From assembly GCA_046082625.1 (NCBI GenBank), contig JBJTYE010000243.1, positions 1-5,725 of the forward strand: a stretch of DNA of 5,725 bases, given 5' to 3'. A model generated the notes under the pieces. The model did not search any database. It saw only the letters and a program-made list of their open reading frames with translations, and was not told the DNA's origin. This document shows, piece by piece, positions 1 to 5,286 of this stretch. Numbering within the stretch: position 1 is the stretch's first letter; each line of letters starts with the position of its first letter. The stretch is from Casp-actino8 sp046082625 (GTDB taxonomy: Bacteria > Actinomycetota > Acidimicrobiia > Acidimicrobiales > Ilumatobacteraceae). A program made the position numbers and the translations under genes.

Positions 1-540
1 GTGACTCACGATGGCCACCAGATCGTCGTGACGGCTGGGATCGAGAGCCACGATCTCGGCTCCGAGCGAACTGACGATTTCGGCCACACCGGAAAACGTG
101 GTGTCCGATGTGTGTTCCGTCGGGGTGAGAACCCAGACCGCTCCCTCGAACAGATTCGAATCGGCGCCATCCAGCCCCTCGAGTTCGCTTCCAGCCATGG
201 GATGACCGCCGACGAAACGAGCATCGGCGATCTGCTGGGTCACCGAAGTCTTGACACTGGCGACATCGGTGACCAATCCGGTCGTTTCGGCGAGGGCCCG
301 TCGGACCTGTCCGGCGACGGCGTGCACGGGGACCGAGACGAAGGTGATCTCGGCCTCGGCATCGAGTCCGATCCGATCGATGATGTGTCGAGACAGCGCC
401 TCTGCCGACCGTCCTGCGTCCTGATCGTCTCCGTGAACGGTCCAACCCCGCTGTTTCAACGCCACGCACAGCGATCCACCGATGAGGCCGAGTCCCAGGA
501 CGTTGGCCCGCCGGTGGTGCAGGCCTTCCTGCTCATTCAT
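1..540 (-). CDS. tyrA: Prephenate dehydrogenase, N-terminal 180 residues (3' end outside window)
   Basis: This enzyme oxidatively decarboxylates prephenate to 4-hydroxyphenylpyruvate with NAD(P)+, the committed step to tyrosine, in the cytoplasm. The frame stays open to position 1, so the C-terminal helical dimerisation domain lies outside the window. A Rossmann fold opens with GLGLIGGS (residues 16-23). Acidic residues after the second strand (VHGDD, 35-39) favour NAD over NADP. DVASVK (92-97) carries the conserved active-site serine, GGHPMAGSE (111-119) the conserved histidine, and RHDDL (170-174) leads into the usual HD...SHLPH region, cut at its first His. There is no fused chorismate mutase domain. 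The ATG overlaps the end of rluB by 8 nt (ATGAATGA) and has no clear Shine-Dalgarno sequence, so translation is probably coupled to rluB. Family identity is firm; the cofactor preference is inferred. Confidence 0.95.
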   Translation of the reverse strand, partial: MNEQEGLHHRRANVLGLGLIGGSLCVALKQRGWTVHGDDQDAGRSAEALSRHIIDRIGLDAEAEITFVSVPVHAVAGQVRRALAETTGLVTDVASVKTSVTQQIADARFVGGHPMAGSELEGLDGADSNLFEGAVWVLTPTEHTSDTTFSGVAEIVSSLGAEIVALDPSRHDDLVAIVSH

Positions 541-1330
541 CGCTGTGAGCGTACCGTTGCCTGTTCGCGGCCACGGCGTCGTTGAGGGCGCGTATTTCGT
601 CTCGGGACAAGGCTCTCCAGGCGCCGGGCCGGAGCCGCTGGTCCCGAACCGGACCGATGCGCGTCCTGATCAGACGCCGCACCGGATGTCCGACTGCTTC
701 ACACATCCGGCGCACCTGGCGATTCCGGCCTTCATGGATGACGATGTGCAGAACGCCGTCCGAAGGCTGGGACACCGCGGCCGGAGCCGTCATCCCGTCG
801 TCCAGTAACACTCCGGAGCGCAATGCTCGCAGAGCACCGGCGGACACTCGTCCACCTTCCACGTCGACCACGTACTCCTTGTCCACACCGCAACTCGGAT
901 GGGCGATTTCGTGGGCGAGCGCCCCGTCGTTGGTGAGAATGATGAGACCTTCGGAGTCGGCATCCAAACGGCCGACCGAGAAGACCCGTGGCTCGCTGGG
1001 AACCAGATCCACCACGATGGGGCGGCCGTGGGTGTCGTTGGCCGTGCACACCACCCCGGCCGGTTTGTTCACGAGATAATGCACCAGATCCGGTCGCACT
1101 CCGATTCGGACGCCGTCCACGGAGATCTCGTCGTGTTCGGGATCGACCCTCCGACCAAGTTCAGCCACCTGACCGTTGACACGCACCCGTCCGGCACTGA
1201 TCAAGTCCTCACTGGTTCTGCGGGACCCGTACCCGTGCAACGCCAGAACCTTCTGCAACCTGGTCCCGTCGGGCAGATCTCGGGCCGCCCACTGTTCCCA
1301 CAACGGAGGTTCCACGTCCTTTCCGGCCAT
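533..1330 (-). CDS. rluB: 23S rRNA pseudouridine synthase, RluB/RsuA family
   Basis: This 265-residue protein converts a specific uridine to pseudouridine, most likely in 23S rRNA of the large subunit. An S4 RNA-binding domain spans about residues 24-75 (start RLQKVLALHGYGSRR; VNG at 51-53). The catalytic domain follows, with HYLVNKPAG (84-92), the catalytic aspartate Asp123 in GRLDADSEG (120-128), KEY at 151-153, and the family motif HEGRNRQVRRM (199-209). Length and domain order fit RluB/RsuA. About 23 residues with two tryptophans precede the S4 domain, longer than many relatives, and the upstream Shine-Dalgarno is weak, so the exact start is less certain than the gene. The start lies 9 nt after the scpB stop, and the end overlaps tyrA by 8 nt. 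Target specificity (E. coli RluB position 2605) is inferred from family and synteny with scpAB; RsuA-like 16S activity is the main alternative. Confidence 0.93.
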   Translation of the reverse strand: MAGKDVEPPLWEQWAARDLPDGTRLQKVLALHGYGSRRTSEDLISAGRVRVNGQVAELGRRVDPEHDEISVDGVRIGVRPDLVHYLVNKPAGVVCTANDTHGRPIVVDLVPSEPRVFSVGRLDADSEGLIILTNDGALAHEIAHPSCGVDKEYVVDVEGGRVSAGALRALRSGVLLDDGMTAPAAVSQPSDGVLHIVIHEGRNRQVRRMCEAVGHPVRRLIRTRIGPVRDQRLRPGAWRALSRDEIRALNDAVAANRQRYAHSDE

Positions 1331-1339
1331 CGAGATCCG

Positions 1340-1957
1340 TCAGTCGCCTTGACGAGGAACGACGTCCTCGTTCGCCGGGATACGCAACCCGGTCTCCAGG
1401 GCTTCCACCACATCGGCCCCGGGAAGGAATTCAGCGATCGGAGGAAGATCGTTCACCGAGTTGAGTCCGAGCTTCTCGAGGAAGGCCGATGTGGTGCCCC
1501 AGAGCACTGCTTGACCGGGCCCCGGATCGCGCCCGACCTGGTCGATGTAGCCACGACCTTGCAAGGTGCGTAACACTCCGTCGGGATCGACACCGCGAAT
1601 CGAAGCGATCTGGGCTCTCGAGATGGGCTGTTTGTAGGCCACGATGGCCAACGTTTCCAGGGCCGCCCCCGATAGGCGAGCCCGTTGCCCGTCGAGAATG
1701 AATCGTTCGACGTAGGCGGCGGTGTCCGGATGCGACTGGAAGCGGTAGCCGCCGGCGACCTTGGCCAATTGGAAGCCATGACCCGCTTCCTCGTAGGCCT
1801 GGGCCAGCGATGTGCACACCGAATCCACCACCGTCACCGTAATTTCCAGGATCTGTGCCAGGAGATCCGCTGGCACCGGTTCGGTGGCCACCAGCACGAT
1901 GGCCTCGAGGGCGCGTACCGTTCCGGCATCGATCGTCTCAGTCTTGTCCTCGGTCAT
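1340..1957 (-). CDS. scpB: Segregation and condensation protein B
   Basis: ScpB is the dimeric winged-helix partner that, with ScpA, bridges the SMC ATPase heads and regulates chromosome compaction and segregation. The 205-residue product shows two tandem winged-helix regions, about residues 12-75 and 95-165. Family hallmarks are GGYRFQSHP (69-77), the strongly conserved ALETLAIVAYKQPISRAQI (99-117) followed by IRGVDPDGVLRTL (120-132), and the C-terminal LWGTTSAFLEKLGL (152-165) with DLPP (170-173). Length is typical. The ATG is preceded only by a weak purine stretch (GGGAAGCGGAACGAG). It lies 45 nt after the scpA stop, and a 10-codon mini-ORF in that gap ends in a 4-nt ATGA overlap with this start. 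It sits in the scpA-scpB-rluB-tyrA operon. Confidence 0.96.
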   Translation of the reverse strand: MTEDKTETIDAGTVRALEAIVLVATEPVPADLLAQILEITVTVVDSVCTSLAQAYEEAGHGFQLAKVAGGYRFQSHPDTAAYVERFILDGQRARLSGAALETLAIVAYKQPISRAQIASIRGVDPDGVLRTLQGRGYIDQVGRDPGPGQAVLWGTTSAFLEKLGLNSVNDLPPIAEFLPGADVVEALETGLRIPANEDVVPRQGD

Positions 1958-1986
1958 CTCGTTCCGCTTCCCTGTCGCGCCATCAT
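1954..1986 (-). other. Possible 10-codon mini-ORF bridging scpA and scpB
   Basis: In the 45-nt gap between scpA and scpB an ATG-ATG opens a frame encoding MMARQGSGTR. Its TGA overlaps the scpB ATG as ATGA. A GGTGA sequence, complementary to part of the anti-Shine-Dalgarno, lies 4 nt upstream of the first ATG. This geometry could pass ribosomes from the scpA region to scpB by termination-reinitiation, because the scpB Shine-Dalgarno is weak. A chance reading of so short a stretch is equally plausible, and the peptide resembles nothing I know. Confidence 0.2.
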
Positions 1987-2002
1987 CGTGTCACCGGTGC
2001 CC

Positions 2003-2782
2003 TCAGCCGTCGTACTCATCGATCGCCAGGGCTCCGACCGGAGTTCCGAGTTCCCCGCCGGTCCATCGAATGTCGATGTCGCCGAACTTCTCGGTTTGAT
2101 CGAGATCCACCAGACCTTGTTTGAAGAGTTCGAGCAAGGCGAGGAAGCGCACCACGACCTCGAGCCGCTCCACCAAGTCGGCCGTCAGACGGCGGAAGCC
2201 GATTCGGCGCACTCGGGGAAGCTCGTCCAGAAGTTCGGTCATTGCATCGGCGACGTTGGCGCGGATGGCCGCCACGTGGAAGAGATCGACCTTGGGTGTC
2301 GGCTTGGGGGTCATGGCCCGCTGGTAGGCGGCGGCCACCTGACGGGGTGTCACACCTTCGAGAAGGTCGGGCATGAGCTCGGCGAATCGCTCGTCCGGTC
2401 CACTCAGCCGCGGACAGGACCGATCGGCGGCGTCGGCCATGTGCGCGAAGACCTGGCCGACGTCCTTAAAAGTCTTGCATTCCAGGAGTCGGGCCAGCAG
2501 GAGATCCCGCTCCTCCCAGAGTGCCAGCTCCTCGTCCAGATCCACGTCTTCCCGACCGGGCAGGAGTCGACGGGCCTTGAGTTCCACGAGCGTGGAGGCG
2601 ATGAGCAGGAATTCGGTGGCCACCTCCAGATCGAGGCTCTGCATGCGCTCGATCTCCTGGAGATAGGCATCCACGATCACCGCCAGGGACACCTCGTGGA
2701 TGTCCACCTGCTCCTTCAGGATCAGGTGGAGGAGGAGATCGAACGGTCCCTCGAACACCGGAGTGGAAACATCGACGGCCAC
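2003..2782 (-). CDS. scpA: Segregation and condensation protein A (kleisin)
   Basis: ScpA is the kleisin subunit that links the two SMC heads and binds ScpB, forming the condensin-like SMC-ScpAB complex on the chromosome. The 259-residue product begins with the kleisin N-terminal motif FEGPFDLLLHLI (10-21) and VDIHEVSL (26-33). The conserved helix ATEFLLIASTLVELKARRLL (55-74) follows, then an acidic, charged middle region, and a C-terminal winged helix with VVRFLALLELFKQGLV (210-225) and DIDIRWTG (235-242). Length is typical. The start is GTG, and an in-frame TAA lies four codons upstream, so no earlier start is possible. The only purine run (GGGGGA) abuts the GTG and is too close for a Shine-Dalgarno; a TAACCT hexamer 6 nt upstream suggests a leaderless mRNA. 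This is the first gene of the scpA-scpB-rluB-tyrA operon and is divergent from trpS. Confidence 0.96.
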   Translation of the reverse strand: MAVDVSTPVFEGPFDLLLHLILKEQVDIHEVSLAVIVDAYLQEIERMQSLDLEVATEFLLIASTLVELKARRLLPGREDVDLDEELALWEERDLLLARLLECKTFKDVGQVFAHMADAADRSCPRLSGPDERFAELMPDLLEGVTPRQVAAAYQRAMTPKPTPKVDLFHVAAIRANVADAMTELLDELPRVRRIGFRRLTADLVERLEVVVRFLALLELFKQGLVDLDQTEKFGDIDIRWTGGELGTPVGALAIDEYDG

Positions 2783-2788
2783 TCCCCC

Positions 2789-2794
2789 AGGTTA
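2789..2794 (-). promoter_or_regulatory. Putative -10 hexamer TAACCT for a leaderless scpA transcript
   Basis: TAACCT fits the actinobacterial -10 consensus TANNNT and is separated from the scpA GTG by exactly 6 nt (GGGGGA). That would place transcription initiation at or next to the start codon. No convincing -35 hexamer is visible 16-19 nt upstream. The TrpRS gene on the other side of the intergenic region has the same arrangement. The assignment is inferred from spacing and motif only. Confidence 0.5.
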
Positions 2795-2864
2795 ATCGCT
2801 CGGTTCGGCGGCCGGCCCGTAGCGATCGCCCCCTAAATCGTCCGAGCCCGCCCGAGGTGACCGT

Positions 2865-2870
2865 TAGCCT
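2865..2870 (+). promoter_or_regulatory. Putative -10 hexamer TAGCCT for a leaderless trpS transcript
   Basis: TAGCCT matches TANNNT and stands exactly 6 nt (GACCGG) before the trpS GTG. Its TAG is in frame with trpS, so translation cannot begin further upstream. No clear -35 element is seen. A competing reading is that GAGGTGA at 2854-2860 is a Shine-Dalgarno sequence, but 16 nt separate it from the GTG, much longer than usual. Confidence 0.5.
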
Positions 2871-2876
2871 GACCGG

Positions 2877-3866
2877 GTGGCCCGTGTCCTGTCGTGCATC
2901 CAGCCCACCGGCGGGGTCCATCTCGGCAACTACCTGGGAGCCCTCCGGCAGTGGGTGGTCGGACAGCACGAGGACGACGCCTTTCACGGCATCGTGGACC
3001 TGCACGCCCTCACCGTGACCGATCGTCCCGGAGTCATCGGTCCGAGCACCTTGCACTTGGCGGCGGTTCTCTTCGCCGTGGGCCTCGATCCCGAGGCCGC
3101 CACCGTGTTCGTCCAGAGCCATGTGCCCGAGCACGCCCAACTCGGGTGGCTGATGGAGTGCACCGTGTCGTATGGCGAACTGAGCCGCATGACCCAGTTC
3201 AAGGACAAGGCGGCCCGTCGCGAAGCCGATTTCGTCTCGGCCGGCCTGTTCACCTACCCGGCACTCCAGGCCGCCGACATTCTCTTGTACGACGCCGAGC
3301 ACGTCCCCGTGGGCGAGGACCAGCGCCAGCACGTGGAAATCACCCGCGACATCGCCATCCGCTTCAACGGGCGTTTCGGCGACACGTTCGTCGTCCCGAA
3401 GGTGGTCACTCCCCGAGCCGGCGCCAAGGTCACCGACCTACAGGAACCCACGGCCAAGATGTCCAAATCGTCGAGCAGCGAGGCCGGCATCGTGTACCTG
3501 CTCGACGACCCAGCGACCATCGTGAAGAAGTTCAAGCGAGCCGTGACCGATTCCGATGCCGAAGTTCGTTTCGACCGGGCTGCGAAGCCGGGAGTCTCGA
3601 ATCTCCTCGAAATCCTGGCCGCTTGCCGGGGGGAGACGCCCGAGACGGTGGCAGCTGCGTACTCCCAGTACGGACCCTTGAAATCCGACACCGGCGAGGC
3701 CGTGGTCGAATTGCTGGCGCCGATCCAGAGTCGGTACCGGGACCTCATGGACGACAAAGCCGAATTGGCTCGACTGCTGCATCGGGGCGCCGACAAAGCC
3801 CGTGGCGTGGCCCACGCCACCCTGTCGCGCGCCTACGCCGCCATCGGCATGCTGCCAGCCTCCTAG
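2877..3866 (+). CDS. trpS: Tryptophanyl-tRNA synthetase
   Basis: This class I cytoplasmic synthetase activates tryptophan with ATP and charges tRNA-Trp. The 329-residue product has typical bacterial length. Visible landmarks are the N-terminal CIQPTGG (7-13), the HIGH-equivalent HLGN (15-18), IVDLHALTV (39-47), the tryptophan-pocket helix QAADILLY (131-138), VPVGEDQRQHVE (143-154), KMSKS (194-198), the LLDD helix (208-211) and AVTDSD (222-227) with KPGVSNLL (237-244). The GTG start is fixed by an in-frame TAG four codons upstream and by immediate alignment with the family N-terminus. Residue 7 is Cys (TGC) where the SGIQP/SGVQP signature has Gly; the other motifs look intact, so the enzyme is probably active. 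It is divergent from scpA, has its own likely leaderless promoter, and ends 7 nt from the convergent HD-domain gene. Confidence 0.97.
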   Translation: MARVLSCIQPTGGVHLGNYLGALRQWVVGQHEDDAFHGIVDLHALTVTDRPGVIGPSTLHLAAVLFAVGLDPEAATVFVQSHVPEHAQLGWLMECTVSYGELSRMTQFKDKAARREADFVSAGLFTYPALQAADILLYDAEHVPVGEDQRQHVEITRDIAIRFNGRFGDTFVVPKVVTPRAGAKVTDLQEPTAKMSKSSSSEAGIVYLLDDPATIVKKFKRAVTDSDAEVRFDRAAKPGVSNLLEILAACRGETPETVAAAYSQYGPLKSDTGEAVVELLAPIQSRYRDLMDDKAELARLLHRGADKARGVAHATLSRAYAAIGMLPAS

Positions 3867-3873
3867 CGGCCCC

Positions 3874-4341
3874 TCAGAGGTCGTCGGCTCGGCGTAAGGC
3901 GGCGAGGACGTCGCATTCGCCGATTCCGGCGAGGAGATCCAGCACCATCGGATCGGTGCCTGCGTTTCGACACATGTCGAGCCCGATCGCCTCGTGCTGT
4001 CGATAGCGCCGTTGACGGTCGGTGCGGGCGCCGACCAGAGCGAACAGGACCCGCTCCGTCGTCGAAAGTGGCGCGACCGATTTCCCGACATCGTGCAAGA
4101 GAGCAGCGACCACGGCCAGATCCGCTCCAACCGTGGTTGCTGACGCTTCGAGGAATCGATGGGCCACGGTCAGGGCATGCCGCTGGTCCCGCCAATCCAT
4201 GGCCGTCCACAGGTCGAATTCGACCGGACGCAGTCGATGTCGAACCCAGGCCAGTTCATCCTCGTCGAGGGGACGGGCTCGCCAGGTCCCGAACAAGCGG
4301 CGGGCCAAGTGGGACCAGCGGGGGCGACGGTCAGCCGACAC
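3874..4341 (-). CDS. HD-domain protein, putative metal-dependent phosphohydrolase
   Basis: The 155-residue soluble protein resembles small actinobacterial HD-domain proteins of unknown function. Ligands expected for the HD superfamily are in order: His55 in QRHALTVA (53-60), the His83-Asp84 doublet in ALLHDVGK (80-87), and a late acidic pair Asp153-Asp154 in the terminal RRADDL. A further His116 sits in QHEAIG (115-120). The basic N-terminal segment (RRPRWSHLARRLFGTWRARP, 5-24) has no signal peptide or membrane span. No second domain such as a RelA/SpoT synthetase, nucleotidyltransferase or GGDEF is present. HD proteins hydrolyse phosphoester or nucleotide substrates, but the substrate cannot be read from this sequence. 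The GTG start lies 3 nt after the xerD stop with a good Shine-Dalgarno, so the gene is probably cotranscribed with the Nudix gene and xerD. It ends 7 nt from convergent trpS. Confidence 0.85.
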   Translation of the reverse strand: MSADRRPRWSHLARRLFGTWRARPLDEDELAWVRHRLRPVEFDLWTAMDWRDQRHALTVAHRFLEASATTVGADLAVVAALLHDVGKSVAPLSTTERVLFALVGARTDRQRRYRQHEAIGLDMCRNAGTDPMVLDLLAGIGECDVLAALRRADDL

Positions 4342-4344
4342 CGG

Positions 4345-5286
4345 TCAACTTCCTCGGGACACCGAAGCACGGGGATGGGCGGCGCGGTACTCGGCCACCA
4401 GTTTCTCCTGCGACACCCGGGTGTACACCTGGGTGGTGGAGATGGATGCATGACCGAGCATCTCCTGGACGATGCGAAGATCGGCACCGTGATCCAACAT
4501 GTGCGTCGCACAGGAGTGTCGCAGGACGTGGGGAGACAAACGGTCGCGCAGACCGGCTCGTTCTCCGTAGCGCGCCACCACCGCCCAGGCCGCCTGGCGT
4601 CCGAGACGCCGACCGCGACGATTCAGAAAGACCGCTTCGGCATCCCGCCGCGAAGCCCACTGCACCGGCTCGAAATCCGGACGACCCGATTGCACCCACG
4701 TGTGAACCGCCTCCCGAGCCATCCTCCCGAGCGGAACCAGTCTCTCCTTGGAACCTTTTCCGTAGAGGCGCACCATTCCGAGGTCCAGATCGACGTCGCC
4801 CATCGACAAACCACAGGCCTCGGTGATCCGGGCACCGGTGGCGTAGAGGAACTCGAGTAGGGCGCGGTCGCGTTGAGCCATCGATTCATTGCCACTGACG
4901 GCCGCCAGGAGCCGTTCGATCTCGGATTCCGACAAGGATTTCGGGAGACCGGCGGGAACCTTGACGCCTTCGAAATCGGTGGTCGGGTCATCGGACCTGT
5001 ATCCCTCTTCGACGAGGAAGCGATGCAGAGTGCGGACCGCCGTCATGGCGCGTGCCACGCTGGCCGGGGCCCCTCCGGCGGATCGTCGTTCGGCGGCGAA
5101 TTCCTGGACGTCGAGGGCCGTGGCCTCGGCGATGGTGCGATGCCGGCTGGCCAAGAGGGCGACGTAGTACTGCAGATCGCGACGGTAGGCGGCGAGAGTG
5201 TTCGTGGAACGACCTCGTTCGGCCAGGAGCCAGGCCAGGAATTCCTCGGCTTCGAGAGGAAGGTCGTTCGAAGCCACCGAGGTCAT
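4345..5286 (-). CDS. xerD: Site-specific tyrosine recombinase, XerD type
   Basis: This recombinase, together with its XerC partner, cuts and rejoins DNA at the chromosomal dif site to resolve chromosome dimers before division. The 313-residue product has an N-terminal SAM-like core-binding domain (about residues 10-95: FLAWLLAERGRSTNTLAAYRRDL region) and a C-terminal catalytic domain (about 115-300). All active-site residues are present at the spacing of E. coli XerD: Arg153 (ATGARITE), Lys177 (GKGSKER), His253 and Arg256 (SPHVLRHSC), His279 (LGHAS) and the nucleophile Tyr288 (TTQVYTRV). The ATG overlaps the Nudix stop codon by 4 nt (ATGA), with GGGGA upstream as a possible weak ribosome site. 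The choice of XerD over XerC rests on the actinobacterial Nudix-xerD-scpAB order. Lack of any attachment site, excisionase or phage gene argues against an integrase. Confidence 0.93.
   Translation of the reverse strand: MTSVASNDLPLEAEEFLAWLLAERGRSTNTLAAYRRDLQYYVALLASRHRTIAEATALDVQEFAAERRSAGGAPASVARAMTAVRTLHRFLVEEGYRSDDPTTDFEGVKVPAGLPKSLSESEIERLLAAVSGNESMAQRDRALLEFLYATGARITEACGLSMGDVDLDLGMVRLYGKGSKERLVPLGRMAREAVHTWVQSGRPDFEPVQWASRRDAEAVFLNRRGRRLGRQAAWAVVARYGERAGLRDRLSPHVLRHSCATHMLDHGADLRIVQEMLGHASISTTQVYTRVSQEKLVAEYRAAHPRASVSRGS
4349..4355 (-). promoter_or_regulatory. Ribosome binding site of the HD-domain gene
   Basis: GAGGAAG lies 7 nt before the GTG at 4341, inside the last codons of xerD. 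It is the clearest Shine-Dalgarno in the window and supports the GTG start rather than a later codon. Confidence 0.7.

Noticed and set aside
1..585. Plus-strand open frame over the tyrA region
   Set aside because: The minus strand encodes a clear prephenate dehydrogenase with all motifs; the plus-strand product shows no family signature.
1992..1999. CACCGGTG palindrome in the scpA-scpB gap as a terminator or operator
   Set aside because: It is only an 8-bp self-complementary site with no loop or T-run, and it lies inside an operon.
2822..2829. GCGATCGC, identical to the cyanobacterial HIP1 octamer
   Set aside because: A single copy in this window; HIP1 is meaningful only when highly abundant, and the gene content is not cyanobacterial.
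1685..2836. 383-residue plus-strand open frame opposite scpA and scpB
   Set aside because: It lies antisense to two confidently identified genes. It has no recognisable motif and is His/Gly/Glu-rich as expected from the complement of GC-rich codons. Long antisense frames are common in DNA of this composition.
2466..3332. 288-residue minus-strand frame across the trpS-scpA intergenic region
   Set aside because: It is antisense to trpS, out of frame with scpA, and crosses both proposed promoters; no domain is recognisable.
2894..4006. 370-residue plus-strand frame offset from trpS
   Set aside because: It is an Arg/Pro/His-rich shadow of trpS in another frame, while TrpRS motifs run continuously in the real frame.
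4068..4860. Long plus-strand frames opposite xerD and the HD gene
   Set aside because: They are Arg/Pro-rich shadows of xerD, which has every catalytic residue at the expected spacing.
4345..5286. Tyrosine recombinase as a sign of an integrated element
   Set aside because: The neighbours are housekeeping genes in a known actinobacterial order. There is no tRNA gene, attachment repeat or phage gene, and spacing of catalytic residues matches chromosomal XerD.
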